Of a stretch of 64,000 bases of DNA, positions 9,072 through 17,811 are shown piece by piece (positions within the stretch are counted from its first letter, which is position 1; every line of letters begins with the position of its first letter). The notes beneath the pieces are model-generated. The model was not told the origin of the DNA. It was given only the letters and a program-made list of their open reading frames with translations, and made no database searches. The DNA is from Balneolaceae bacterium. GTDB lineage: Bacteria > Bacteroidota > Rhodothermia > Balneolales > Balneolaceae. The position numbers and the translations under genes are program-made. The stretch is from assembly GCA_006969905.1 (NCBI GenBank), contig CP030887.1, forward strand, positions 372,001 to 436,000, written 5' to 3'.

Positions 9072-9980
9072 GTGCAGACATTTAAAGAATTTTGGAAGAA
9101 GGCAATTTCTATAGCAGGAGAAAAAGATCTTTTCTTTAACGCTTCAGCAATAACATTTAACCTTTTTATTTGTTCCATCCCTTTCATACTTATCTTGGTT
9201 TCTATCATTGGCTATGTACTTTCTATTGATGAAGCTTTTATAGAGATCGTACGCTATGGAAGCGAACTTTTACCGTCTTTCAGTTATGAGTCTCAACAAA
9301 CAGATATAATTACGGGTTCGGAAACCATAGAGAACCTGTTAAGGCCTTTAGTGGGTGCCCGGGAAGTATTTGGTATTCTTGGTTTAATAATCCTTGTTTT
9401 CTTTACCCAGGGGTTATTGCACAGTCTTAAACATGTTATTTTCGATATTTTTGATATCGAAGAACGGGCTCACCCGGTTATGGATATAGTGTACAACTTC
9501 TTTGTTTTTGGTTTGCTGGGCACGGTCTTCCTTTTTTTTAGCCTCGCTATCTCTTTTATCTCTCTTTTTGATTTAAGTGTAATCAAAATCCCATATACCG
9601 ATATCGTTATTCAGCTTCCCTGGGTTTACGACCTCCTTAATATTACACTACCCATTGTATTCACTTTCTTTTTGATGTTCGTAGTATTCAGGTTTATAAG
9701 CGAAAGAAAAATCTCTACAAAAGTCTCTCTCATGGGGGCCTTTATCTATACTTTTCTTTTTGAAGTAGCCCGATTGATTGTAAGTGTATACCTGGAGTAT
9801 GCTTTCTCAACCTACCGGTTTTTCTACCAGGGATATGCTATTGTAGTAGTTATTACCATTTGGACTTTTTACACTGCTCTTCTTTTTGTCATTTCAGTTA
9901 TAATGGCAAAGGCATTCCGTGAAGTTTATGGTACCCATAAAGCAACAGTAGAAAACAATCCTTATGCCGACCTGGATTGA
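9072..9980 (+). CDS. YihY/BrkB-family inner-membrane protein
   Basis: The 302-residue protein starts at a GTG and has about six transmembrane helices. It carries the N-terminal pattern of the YihY/BrkB family: FWKKAISIAGEKDLFFNASA, then ITFNLFICSIPFILILVSII. The final helix (YAIVVVITIWTFYTALLFVI) carries the Y-ALLF-x-G-like segment of the family. Members were once called RNase BN, but the family is now regarded as membrane proteins of unknown role. No ATG lies in frame upstream near the domain start, so GTG at 9072 is the best start. The stop overlaps the start of the next gene, which suggests cotranscription. Confidence 0.88.
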   Translation: MQTFKEFWKKAISIAGEKDLFFNASAITFNLFICSIPFILILVSIIGYVLSIDEAFIEIVRYGSELLPSFSYESQQTDIITGSETIENLLRPLVGAREVFGILGLIILVFFTQGLLHSLKHVIFDIFDIEERAHPVMDIVYNFFVFGLLGTVFLFFSLAISFISLFDLSVIKIPYTDIVIQLPWVYDLLNITLPIVFTFFLMFVVFRFISERKISTKVSLMGAFIYTFLFEVARLIVSVYLEYAFSTYRFFYQGYAIVVVITIWTFYTALLFVISVIMAKAFREVYGTHKATVENNPYADLD

Positions 9981-10585
9981 TGCCGGAAAAATTACCTCTT
10001 TCATTTTATGGTCGCGATGATGTAGTACAAATTGCCCGGGATTTATTAGGCAAAGTACTCTGTACTAATATAAATGATGTTTTTACCTCCGGGATCATTG
10101 TAGAGACTGAAGCTTATAACGGGAGAACAGACAAAGCCTGCCATTCCCATATCCACGGCAGAACAAAGCGAACCGAAATCATGTTTGGGAAACCCGGAAA
10201 GGCGTATGTATATCTTTGTTATGGGATACACCATCTTTTTAATGTGGTAACAAATGGGGAAGGCCTTGCGGATGCTGTTCTGGTTAGAGCCATTGAGCCT
10301 TTAAGCGGAGTACCCACTATTTTGAAAAGAAGAAGCAGGACTAAGTTGGAGCGGTCTGTAGGTGGTGGCCCGGGAATTGCTTCTCAGGCACTTGGAATTT
10401 CAACAGCACATTATGGTACCGATTTACTGGGTAATCTGATCTGGATTGAAGACCATAACTCTCTACTAAACCAAAAAGATATTATTGCAAGCCCGAGGGT
10501 CGGAGTGGATTATGCCGGAGAAGACGCCCTGTTGCCATGGCGCTTTAGGATAAAAGGGAACAAGTTTACCAGTCCTGCCAAATAA
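9980..10585 (+). CDS. 3-methyladenine DNA glycosylase (AAG/MPG family)
   Basis: The ATG at 9980 overlaps the preceding TGA by one base; a TTG three bases upstream is also possible. The 201-residue product has the alkyladenine DNA glycosylase pattern: FYGRDDVVQIARDLLGKVL, IVETEAYNGRTDKACHS with the catalytic glutamate in VETEAY, GRTKRTEIMFGKPGKAYVYL and CYGIHHLFNVVT with the flipped-base pocket residues, then VLVRAIEPL and SVGGGPGIASQALGI. It removes alkylated purines in base excision repair. The length is that of bacterial members. It is probably cotranscribed with the YihY gene. Confidence 0.95.
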   Translation: MPEKLPLSFYGRDDVVQIARDLLGKVLCTNINDVFTSGIIVETEAYNGRTDKACHSHIHGRTKRTEIMFGKPGKAYVYLCYGIHHLFNVVTNGEGLADAVLVRAIEPLSGVPTILKRRSRTKLERSVGGGPGIASQALGISTAHYGTDLLGNLIWIEDHNSLLNQKDIIASPRVGVDYAGEDALLPWRFRIKGNKFTSPAK

Positions 10586-10715
10586 ACCATCCTCTATCAC
10601 CTTCATCATTTAAAGTTATTTCCCAGCTAAAGCAAAATAGTTTAACATTGAACGAATTATTTCAAACCGCAAAAGGTTCAGATAACACATTTATTAAGAA
10701 AACTATTATTTAATC

Positions 10716-11321
10716 ATGAATTTTATTAAAAAACCATTCGTAATCCTTTCTATCATTGCTTTTACAGCAGTAACCATCGCTGCTACTAAATATGCAGCTA
10801 CATCCTGGTCCATTGACAAATCTCACAGCTCCATCAATTTTGAAGTTCGGCACTTTTTCACAAATGTACCCGGAGCTTTTGAAGATTATACAGCAGAAGT
10901 AAATTTTGCCCCTGATAACCTGGGTGAAAGCAGCATCAGTGTTACTATACCTGTAGCAAGTATTAACACAAAAAATGAACGAAGAGACGGGCACTTGAAA
11001 TCAGGTGACTTTTTCGAAGCAGAAAAATATCCAAACATCACTTTTGTAAGTAACAAAATTGAAACTACGGGCGATAACCAATTTACAGCGCACGGTACGC
11101 TTACTATTAAAGATGTAAGCGAAGACTTCGAATTGCCTTTTACCTTGCTGGGAGTTAAGGATAATCCTTTCCGCGAGAACGGTATTGTAGCAGGTATGAA
11201 GTCTGAATTCACTTTGCTCAGGAATGACTTTGGCGTTGGAACCGGAGACTGGGTTTCTGATGCTGTTGTAGGCAACGAAGTACATGTGACCCTGAACCTT
11301 GAGCTAAACGCCACAAAATAA
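10716..11321 (+). CDS. YceI-family periplasmic lipid-binding protein
   Basis: The 201-residue protein has an N-terminal signal peptide (FVILSIIAFTAVTIAATKYA). The YceI domain follows: TSWSIDKSHSSINFEVRHFF, ISVTIPVASINTKNERRDGH with the family's R-D-x-H motif, LKSGDFFEAEKYPNITFVSN, and GTLTIKDVSEDFELPF. YceI proteins are lipocalin-like barrels that bind isoprenoid chains and are exported to the periplasm. The gene stands alone and ends at a strong terminator. Confidence 0.93.
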   Translation: MNFIKKPFVILSIIAFTAVTIAATKYAATSWSIDKSHSSINFEVRHFFTNVPGAFEDYTAEVNFAPDNLGESSISVTIPVASINTKNERRDGHLKSGDFFEAEKYPNITFVSNKIETTGDNQFTAHGTLTIKDVSEDFELPFTLLGVKDNPFRENGIVAGMKSEFTLLRNDFGVGTGDWVSDAVVGNEVHVTLNLELNATK

Positions 11322-11344
11322 TTTCTTTTTTTAGCTAAAGATTT

Positions 11345-11378
11345 AAAGCATCGCTTCTTTGGAAGCGATGCTTTTTTT
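11345..11378 (+). terminator. Intrinsic terminator after the YceI gene
   Basis: A perfect 13-bp stem (AAAGCATCGCTTC / GAAGCGATGCTTT) with a TTTG loop is followed by a T run. It lies 24 bases after the stop codon. Confidence 0.93.
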
Positions 11379-11405
11379 ATTTTAGGTCAACTCAATACTA
11401 TACCT

Positions 11406-11954
11406 ATGAATAAGCGACTTCTTTTTATTTTCGGACTCATTGTAATTGCAGCAATTTCCCGGATGATCCCCCACCCTTATAATTTTGCACCTTTGGGAGC
11501 TATGTCATTATTTGGGGCAGCTTATTTTACAAATAAGAAGATTGCATTTATTCTCCCATTAGTTGCATTTTTTATAAGCGACCTCCTGGTCAACAACATT
11601 CTGTATGCAGATTACTATACCAGTTTCGTATTCATATCCCCCGGCTATATCTGGACTTATGGAGCCATGCTGCTTATCGTTCTTGCAGGTATGTTCCTTT
11701 TAAAGAAAGTAAATCTTAAAAGGGTTGTGGGTGGTAGCCTGGCTGCTTCAGTAATATTTTTTGTTGTTTCCAATTTTGGAGTTTGGCTTACAAGCCCAAC
11801 TTATCCTTTATCATTAGAAGGTTTTATTGCCTGTTATATGATGGCCATTCCTTTCTTTCACATGACTGTTTTGGGAGATCTTTTCTACTGCGGTGTGTTG
11901 TTTGGTACATTTGAGTTTGCGAAAAGCCGGGTACCTGCGCTACAAAAGGCTTGA
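11406..11954 (+). CDS. DUF6580-family integral membrane protein
   Basis: The 182-residue protein is predicted to have five to six membrane helices. The N-terminal signature RMIPHPYNFAPLGAMSLFGA is characteristic of the DUF6580 family, thought to be related to ECF-transporter substrate-binding (S) subunits. The third loop (ADYYTSFVFISPGYIWTYGA) and the helix SNFGVWLTSPTYP also fit. The substrate is unknown. No energy-coupling ATPase gene is nearby, so it would have to rely on a shared ECF module elsewhere, or has another role. A weak hairpin (AGTGC ... GCACT, then TTTTT) near 11990-12020 may end its transcript. Confidence 0.75.
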   Translation: MNKRLLFIFGLIVIAAISRMIPHPYNFAPLGAMSLFGAAYFTNKKIAFILPLVAFFISDLLVNNILYADYYTSFVFISPGYIWTYGAMLLIVLAGMFLLKKVNLKRVVGGSLAASVIFFVVSNFGVWLTSPTYPLSLEGFIACYMMAIPFFHMTVLGDLFYCGVLFGTFEFAKSRVPALQKA

Positions 11955-12031
11955 TTTCTTTATTTAAAAAGGGCAAAAAGAATATTATTATAAGTGCTAA
12001 TAACAGATCGGCACTTTTTAGATAATACTTT

Positions 12032-12709
12032 ATGTTTGAACTCTTCCCGGATCAACCGGTATATGATTACCCGACATTACTTAATGTAGCATACTCACTG
12101 ATTTGGGCATTTGTTCTTTCATCAATCATTGCAATAACCCATCGCCTTACCTATACAGGCCATCAATATCCCAGGAATTTTTTCCAGGGTCTGGCACTGG
12201 GTTCTATTGTAGCTGCCATGGTAATGATGGCAATCGGGGATAGCCTTGCCCGTGGCTTAGGAGCCTTTGGAGCCTTGGCTATTATCCGGTTCCGTACCCG
12301 CATCCAGGATACCCGAAACATTCTTTTTGTATTTGCTTCTTTAAGTGTGGGTTTAGCTATTGGTGTTTTTGGATATACTATAGCATTTGTAGGCACTATC
12401 CTTTTTTGCTCTTTTGCGTTTTTGCTTCACTTTACTCCCTTTAGCACTAAAACGGGTTTACGCGGTCGCCTGACATTCAGTCTTGAGGATGCTTCGAAAT
12501 TAGATGATGCCCTGCGGGTTATAAATGGATATTGCGTTGATACTGATGAAGTAGAAGTAGCTGCCCGAAATTCAGGACGGTATGATTATGAATATTTTAT
12601 CGAGTTTAAACTGGACGCCGACAACACTTCTTTCCTTCAGGATTTACGGAAAATAAGCTCCATTGGGCGAATTCGTATTACCTTCAAGAATATTATGGAG
12701 GAGAACTAG
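12032..12709 (+). CDS. DUF4956 inner-membrane protein
   Basis: The 225-residue protein has three to four N-terminal membrane helices with the DUF4956 hallmark LGAFGALAIIRFRTRIQDTR (about residues 75-95). A soluble C-terminal alpha/beta domain (RLTFSLEDASKLDDALRVIN ... YEYFIEFKLDADNTSFLQDL) follows. DUF4956 genes commonly sit beside VTC-type polyphosphate polymerase or CotH genes, but neither is present here. It starts a tight operon of four genes and is the only inner-membrane, multi-helix member. It is therefore a candidate inner-membrane partner of the fusion and outer-membrane proteins encoded next. That role is inference. Confidence 0.88.
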   Translation: MFELFPDQPVYDYPTLLNVAYSLIWAFVLSSIIAITHRLTYTGHQYPRNFFQGLALGSIVAAMVMMAIGDSLARGLGAFGALAIIRFRTRIQDTRNILFVFASLSVGLAIGVFGYTIAFVGTILFCSFAFLLHFTPFSTKTGLRGRLTFSLEDASKLDDALRVINGYCVDTDEVEVAARNSGRYDYEYFIEFKLDADNTSFLQDLRKISSIGRIRITFKNIMEEN

Positions 12710-12715
12710 GGTAAA

Positions 12716-13708
12716 ATGAAAAAGATCAATTCCTTTTATATTGTTATTGCCCTTTTTTTTATAGGTATGCTTACCCTGAATTCATTCTTTTTTCAGGGAA
12801 GCCAATCCTTTTTGGGAATAACATATAGCAAGGTTTATAAAATAAACGCTGAAAAATCTTCCATTATCGGGAATGTACATGTTGTACCCGGGCAAACCGT
12901 TAATACCGGGGATATTCTTGTAGAACTGGAGAGCCCGGAACTTAACCTGGAAATAAGCAAACTCCGGAAAGAGATCCAGTTACTTGAATCTGAAAAGAAA
13001 GAGAAAGACAAGCTACTCGAATCAAAAATCAAATTGTTAGAATCGGAGCGTACAATCCTGTATGGAGAGATTGCGAATGATATCCGCCTTATCCAAAATG
13101 AGATTGACCTGAACACGTCCCTGACCAATCAAATACTTAAAGGGCAGAATAAGACCGCCAATAAAGACTCGGTCACCTCCCTTCAACTGGAAATAAACTC
13201 TATCAGGGAAAAGGGAAGCCTTAAATTAGGTGCTATTGATATCCGGATAGCTGACACTCGTCAAGATCATGAATTTGACCAATCTCAAATACAATCAGAA
13301 ATTGAACTGGCCCAGGAAGAACTGAACTGGAGACTGGAGGAAAAAGACCGCCTGAATAAATATGCTACAAGTGCCGGGGTAATCGAGAATGTATATGTAA
13401 AAACCGGGGAAGAAGTAAAGGCTTTCTCTTCTATAATTTCTATCAATCCCGAACATCCATCTTCTGTTGTGGGTTATATGGTGGGCAGCAAGGAACGAAA
13501 CAAAACCCTTGGTGAAAGGGTGATAATCCGGTCCCTGGAACAATCGGAGCTGGAAACTGAAGGAAGTATCATCGGTTTTGGTTCTGTGGTAGCCCTTCCT
13601 GAGATTCTTCAAAAGTCTACGGCAGTAAAAGCATTTGGATTGGAGGTTTTTATTGAGATTCCTGAAAGAAACGGATTTGCTGTTGGTGAAAAGATCATTG
13701 TGAAATGA
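12716..13708 (+). CDS. HlyD-like membrane fusion protein
   Basis: The 330-residue protein has one N-terminal membrane anchor (FYIVIALFFIGMLTLNSFFF). A split biotinyl-lipoyl domain (IGNVHVVPGQTVNTGDILVE and its second half AGVIENVYVKTGEEVKAFSS) flanks a long coiled coil (about residues 75-205, rich in E, K, L, I). A C-terminal beta-barrel follows (IIGFGSVVALPEIL). This is the layout of periplasmic adaptor proteins that join an inner-membrane transporter to a TolC channel. No ABC, RND or MFS transporter is in the operon. The next gene overlaps by 4 bases. Confidence 0.87.
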   Translation: MKKINSFYIVIALFFIGMLTLNSFFFQGSQSFLGITYSKVYKINAEKSSIIGNVHVVPGQTVNTGDILVELESPELNLEISKLRKEIQLLESEKKEKDKLLESKIKLLESERTILYGEIANDIRLIQNEIDLNTSLTNQILKGQNKTANKDSVTSLQLEINSIREKGSLKLGAIDIRIADTRQDHEFDQSQIQSEIELAQEELNWRLEEKDRLNKYATSAGVIENVYVKTGEEVKAFSSIISINPEHPSSVVGYMVGSKERNKTLGERVIIRSLEQSELETEGSIIGFGSVVALPEILQKSTAVKAFGLEVFIEIPERNGFAVGEKIIVK

Positions 13709-14937
13709 AATTATTTTACACCACCTGTTTCACTCTTCTTTTTGCATTAAGCCCACACGTACTTTTAGCGCAAAGCACCTTCCACGATTTCATTCTTACT
13801 GCATTTGAAGATTTAAACACCTCAAAATTTGATGCTCAACTCGATTTTCTCAAAACCCGTAACTACTCCATCCCGATTATTGATGAGATAGAAATCAGGG
13901 GAGGGAACGATGAGTTTAACCGGGAAGATCAGCAATATGCAATCAGGATACGGCCTTCAAATCCCTGGAGAATAAGAAGAAATAATGCCCTTTTTAATGC
14001 CACCCGAAAAGAACTGGATATAAGAAGAAAACTGGCATTTGCTGAAAACCTGAGAGACCGGTACACCCTTGCACTCGACTATATATTTGAAAAAAGAGCA
14101 GCAGAAATTCATGAAGAGAGCTTTCAATTGCTCCAGCAGCGTATAGCAGTTTTAGAAGAAAACCAGCAAACCAATTTATTTGATGCCAAAGATTATATAG
14201 AAGCAAAGCTTGAGCTTATAGAAGCACTTGTCGAACTCAATGATTCAAACTCTGATCTGAATAGACTGGAGATTGCGATTCTATCAGTACTTCAAACAAC
14301 TTCTATAGATTGGTCGAATCTTGAATTGATCTCTACTGAAAAATTGAATTTATATAGTCAGCAGGTTGCAAAATCAATGCTCAACTCTACTGAACTTGAG
14401 CTTATTGCCCAGGAGCTGGAAGTTGCTAAGCGAGAGTTATCACTTGAAAAAGCTGATTTCGATTTAGGCTTCATCCAGGGGGAATACCGCCCGTTCCGGG
14501 ATAATGATTCAGATCTCGGGTTATCGGCAGGTATTACCATTCCTATTTTCAGAAGTAATAAAAACCAGATTGCTGAACGAAAGCTTGACGAGATTGAGTT
14601 GAAAAATGAACTTATTACGGAACAGCAAAGAGATTCAATCAATAAGGTTCTGAACTATAATTACCTCCAACAACTTATTTCTCATCATATCGAATTAGTG
14701 AAACAAATAGAATTACTAAACCTTGATTCTTTGGTGGATCAGTTGAACAGAATAGAAGATAATAACCCGCTTTCGCTTTTGGATATCCAGGAAGGCATAC
14801 TTAAAATAAAAAAGCTTAAACTGCAATCAGAAGAACAATTACTCAACCAGTATTTAGAGTTCCTGGAAGCATTTGATGCGTACAGCCAGTCCTCTCTCGT
14901 TAACCTTATTTCTAATAGCATGGAGACCATAAATTGA
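13705..14937 (+). CDS. TolC-like outer-membrane efflux protein
   Basis: The 410-residue protein begins with a signal peptide (LFYTTCFTLLFALSPHVLLA-QS). The rest is largely long amphipathic coiled coil with the two-repeat pattern of the outer-membrane efflux family. Short strand regions are interspersed (QQYAIRIRPSNPW and SDLGLSAGITIPIFRSNKNQ, where GITIPIF is the typical beta-strand entry before a coiled coil). It overlaps the adaptor gene by 4 bases and the SDR gene by 4 bases, so the group is translationally coupled. It is divergent from standard TolC sequences. A periplasm-spanning exit channel is the expected role. Confidence 0.8.
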   Translation: MKLFYTTCFTLLFALSPHVLLAQSTFHDFILTAFEDLNTSKFDAQLDFLKTRNYSIPIIDEIEIRGGNDEFNREDQQYAIRIRPSNPWRIRRNNALFNATRKELDIRRKLAFAENLRDRYTLALDYIFEKRAAEIHEESFQLLQQRIAVLEENQQTNLFDAKDYIEAKLELIEALVELNDSNSDLNRLEIAILSVLQTTSIDWSNLELISTEKLNLYSQQVAKSMLNSTELELIAQELEVAKRELSLEKADFDLGFIQGEYRPFRDNDSDLGLSAGITIPIFRSNKNQIAERKLDEIELKNELITEQQRDSINKVLNYNYLQQLISHHIELVKQIELLNLDSLVDQLNRIEDNNPLSLLDIQEGILKIKKLKLQSEEQLLNQYLEFLEAFDAYSQSSLVNLISNSMETIN

Positions 14938-15653
14938 AAAGGGTATTGATTACAGGAGCTACCTCAGGAATTGGTAAAGAACTTGCAGTGCAGTTTGTTC
15001 ATAAAGGATACATTGTTGGGCTTATTGGCAGGAGAACCGAACGGCTTCAGCAAATCAAAGAAGAACTTGGTGACAATGTCTTCTTCAGGACCCTGGATGT
15101 CCGGGAAACCGATAAAGCCAAAAAAACCTATCCAGAGCTTATTGCTGAAATGGGAGGCCTGGATATTATGATACTAAATGCCGGGGTGGGTATTGATAAG
15201 CTATTGCCCCAGTGGGAGCGTGATGAAAAGACTATAGCAGTGAACGTGATGGGTTTTGCCCATGGTGCACATTTTGCCTTCAATTATTTTATGAAACAAG
15301 GATGGGGACAAGTTGTAGGTATGTCGTCTATCGCCTCATTGCTGGCCTCAGGCCGGGCAGCAGCGTACACAGCTTCAAAGCATTTTGTTTCCAACTATAT
15401 GACCGGGTTTCGCCAAAAAGTAAAACGAATTGATGCTGATATCACAATTACGGATATCCGCCCGGGCTTTGTTGAGTCAGAAATGACGGAGAATAATAAA
15501 GGAATGTTTTGGGTGGCAACTACGGAAAAAGCCGTCAGGCAAATGGTAAAAGCAATCGAAAAGAAACGTAATCATGTCTACATTACAAAAAGATGGAGAT
15601 TAGTTGCCTGGGTAGCCAAACTGGTTCCGCAATTTGTATGGGACAGAATCTGA
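14934..15653 (+). CDS. Short-chain dehydrogenase/reductase (SDR)
   Basis: A TTG start overlaps the preceding TGA (TTGA). The 239-residue product is a classical SDR: TGATSGIGKE dinucleotide-binding motif, LDVRE, NAG motif in MILNAGVG, catalytic Ser in GMSSIASLLAS, YxxxK in YTASKH, and RPGFVES after the active site. It is an NAD(P)-dependent oxidoreductase of unknown substrate. The residues resemble the YdfG/DltE-like group with a C-terminal hydrophobic tail (RWRLVAWVAKLVPQFVW). Coupling to an export-type operon hints at lipid or envelope metabolism, but this is inference. Confidence 0.92.
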   Translation: MKRVLITGATSGIGKELAVQFVHKGYIVGLIGRRTERLQQIKEELGDNVFFRTLDVRETDKAKKTYPELIAEMGGLDIMILNAGVGIDKLLPQWERDEKTIAVNVMGFAHGAHFAFNYFMKQGWGQVVGMSSIASLLASGRAAAYTASKHFVSNYMTGFRQKVKRIDADITITDIRPGFVESEMTENNKGMFWVATTEKAVRQMVKAIEKKRNHVYITKRWRLVAWVAKLVPQFVWDRI

Positions 15654-15654
15654 T

Positions 15655-15909
15655 TTACCGGTCGCTTTTTAAAGAAAGATTGACTGGAGACTTCAATTTC
15701 CTTGGATCCAGTTTTTTCCCTTTTTGAGTAATCTTAATGAGGTTCTGCTTATTTAACCGGGCTACTGTTTTTACATCATCTATATAGTTTTTCCAGGTAG
15801 CTGAAAAAAGCGACCTTGTAATCTCCGTCATCGACACAGATCTGTCAATAACTCTTTTACTTTTTAGGCGCAGTATACGAGCCTTGATCTCTCGTCTGGA
15901 TGTTTTCAT
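15655..15909 (-). CDS. DUF3253 small winged-helix-like protein
   Basis: The 84-residue basic protein matches the DUF3253 pattern: an initial helix (EIKARILRLKSKR), SMTEITRSLFSATWKNYIDD in place of the family's PsEvaR...WR..m, then VKTVARLNKQNLIKITQKGK and KLDPRKLKSPVNLSL at the end. The role is unknown; the fold is predicted to be helix-turn-helix-like. It is convergent with the SDR gene, with only one base between stops, and is transcribed alone. Confidence 0.75.
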   Translation of the reverse strand: MKTSRREIKARILRLKSKRVIDRSVSMTEITRSLFSATWKNYIDDVKTVARLNKQNLIKITQKGKKLDPRKLKSPVNLSLKSDR

Positions 15910-16216
15910 AGTTGCTTCTCAAGTCTAATGTGCTTAGGATAACCATCTTATATGGATACTCCAAATAGCTTTTTTGATTAAAAACAGTAACTGAAATCTC
16001 TTTATGAGATTTAAAACTGAATTAACGGTATTGTTTTCTGTATGGTATAAACAATTTAGTATCACTACTCAGTCGAACACCAGGCTCTTTTGTTCATTCT
16101 TTTAATTTGTTTCTGTTCATTTCAAATCCAAGTAAGCTTAAACATAATTTGCCAGCTTTTAACAGATGAAATTCTTAAAGTAGTATATTCTCGTTCATCG
16201 TAATTCTTCCATTATT
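15910..16216. other. Intergenic region without recognised gene
   Basis: About 300 AT-rich bases between divergent DUF3253 and the PQQ-type lipoprotein gene. Promoters for both must lie here. No convincing box, repeat or structured RNA was seen. Confidence 0.6.
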
Positions 16217-17371
16217 ATGAAACCAGTCAAGCCAATTCTGTTTTTGCTTTCGCTATCCACTTTTATTTTTTCCTGTGGAAATAACTCTGAGCCTGAAGCT
16301 GATAAATCAAAAAGTAAATCGCTTGGTTTTATAGAATCTCCTAAAGGGTTTGAGGTTTCCATCTTTGCAGATAATGTACCTAATGCACGGCAAATGGCAA
16401 TCAGCCCGTCAGGAACTATTTATGTAGGCACTAGGCGGGAAGGAAAAGTGTATGCTATCGTTGATTACGATAAAGATTTCAAAGCAGACACAGTTTTTAC
16501 CATAGCCTCAGATTTAAGGCTACCCATCGGTGTAGCCTACAGAAATGGTTCCTTATATGTAGCTGAGGTAAGTAAAATCTGGAGGTATGATGATATTGAT
16601 AACAATTTTGAAAACCCTCCGCAGCCTACATTAATTACAGATGACTACCCGACTGAAGGGCACCATGGTTGGAAATACATTGCTTTTGGGCCTGATGACA
16701 AGTTATATGTCCCGGTAGGCGCACCCTGTAATGTATGTAACCATGAAGAGGATAACCCTATCTTTTCCACCATTACAAGGATAAACCCTGATGGAACTAA
16801 TAGAGAGATTGTTGCAAGAGGAGTGCGTAATACGGTTGGGTTTACATGGCATCCCGAAACACAAAACCTCTGGTTTACAGATAATGGCAGAGACTGGCTT
16901 GGTGATGACACCCCTCAATGCGAATTAAATGAAATTACTTCTTCAAACCAGCATTTTGGATTTCCTTTCCTTCATGGAAACGATGTGTGGGATCCTGAGT
17001 TTGGAGACATGGGTAAATCAAGGGCAGATGATTTCACAAAACCTGTTGTAGAATTGGGGCCGCATGTGGCACCCCTGGGAATGTTGTTTTATACCGGGCA
17101 AATGTTCCCTGATTCTTATACTAAATCAGCTTTAATTGCCCTGCATGGTAGTTGGAACAGGAGCGAAAAAATAGGTTATGAGGTTGTACAGGTTAGTTTT
17201 AATGCTGATGGTAGTGTAAAAAAGTACTCACCTTTTATTACCGGTTGGCTGCAACCCGGTGAAGAAGTAAAAGGAAGGCCTGTTGCATTATTGCAACTTA
17301 ACGATGGCTCCGTATTAATCTCCGATGATGGGGCAGGTAAAATTTATAGGGTGACATACACGAAGTCATGA
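16217..17371 (+). CDS. PQQ-dependent sugar (sorbosone-type) dehydrogenase, lipoprotein
   Basis: The 384-residue protein has a lipoprotein signal (LFLLSLSTFIFSC, cysteine at about residue 20). A six-bladed beta-propeller of the soluble glucose/sorbosone dehydrogenase family follows: KGFEVSIFADNVPNARQMAI, SPSGTIYVGTRREGKVYAI, RLPIGVAYRNGSLYVAEVS, HHGWKYIAFGPDDKLYVPVG, RGVRNTVGFTWHPETQNLWF and TDNGRDWLGDD. It also has a conserved CNVC pair. Such proteins are predicted to oxidise sugars with PQQ, but many family members have no proven activity. It is anchored in the periplasm or outer membrane. The stop overlaps the start of the DoxX gene. Confidence 0.9.
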   Translation: MKPVKPILFLLSLSTFIFSCGNNSEPEADKSKSKSLGFIESPKGFEVSIFADNVPNARQMAISPSGTIYVGTRREGKVYAIVDYDKDFKADTVFTIASDLRLPIGVAYRNGSLYVAEVSKIWRYDDIDNNFENPPQPTLITDDYPTEGHHGWKYIAFGPDDKLYVPVGAPCNVCNHEEDNPIFSTITRINPDGTNREIVARGVRNTVGFTWHPETQNLWFTDNGRDWLGDDTPQCELNEITSSNQHFGFPFLHGNDVWDPEFGDMGKSRADDFTKPVVELGPHVAPLGMLFYTGQMFPDSYTKSALIALHGSWNRSEKIGYEVVQVSFNADGSVKKYSPFITGWLQPGEEVKGRPVALLQLNDGSVLISDDGAGKIYRVTYTKS

Positions 17372-17811
17372 AAAACAGACAGAGAAAGCAGATTAGAGAA
17401 TTTGGGCTCCTGTTTATGAGAGCGGGATTGGGCATCATGTTCATTTTTCATGGATATCCAAAATTGTTTGGAGGCCCTGAAACATGGGAACGCCTGGGGG
17501 CGAATATGAGTAATTTTGGAATTCACTTTGCTCCAGCCTTCTGGGGGTTTATGGCCGCTTTTGCTGAATTCTTTGGAGGAATACTTCTTATTTTTGGATT
17601 GCTCTTTACCCCTGCACTTATTCTTTTAATTCTAACTATGACTGTTGCAACAGTAAGTTATATTGCTGATGGGCAGGGGATTATGGGGGCCTCTCACCCT
17701 CTTAAAGTGGGTATCGTTTTTGTTGGTTTGCTATTTACCGGTCCCGGAAAATTAAGTTTAGACTCACTATTGTTTTACAAAAACAAGCGCTCTATTAACC
17801 GAAGAGCTTAA
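17368..17811 (+). CDS. DoxX-family membrane protein
   Basis: The 147-residue protein has four membrane helices and the DoxX pattern: LFMRAGLGIMFIFHGYPKLF, PAFWGFMAAFAEFFGGILLI, FTPALILLILTMTVA. DoxX proteins are quinol-oxidase subunit relatives of uncertain role. The ATG overlaps the upstream TGA, so it is cotranscribed with the dehydrogenase-like lipoprotein. An electron-acceptor role for that partner is possible but unproven. Its 3' end overlaps the convergent holin-like gene by 17 bases. Confidence 0.9.
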   Translation: MKNRQRKQIREFGLLFMRAGLGIMFIFHGYPKLFGGPETWERLGANMSNFGIHFAPAFWGFMAAFAEFFGGILLIFGLLFTPALILLILTMTVATVSYIADGQGIMGASHPLKVGIVFVGLLFTGPGKLSLDSLLFYKNKRSINRRA

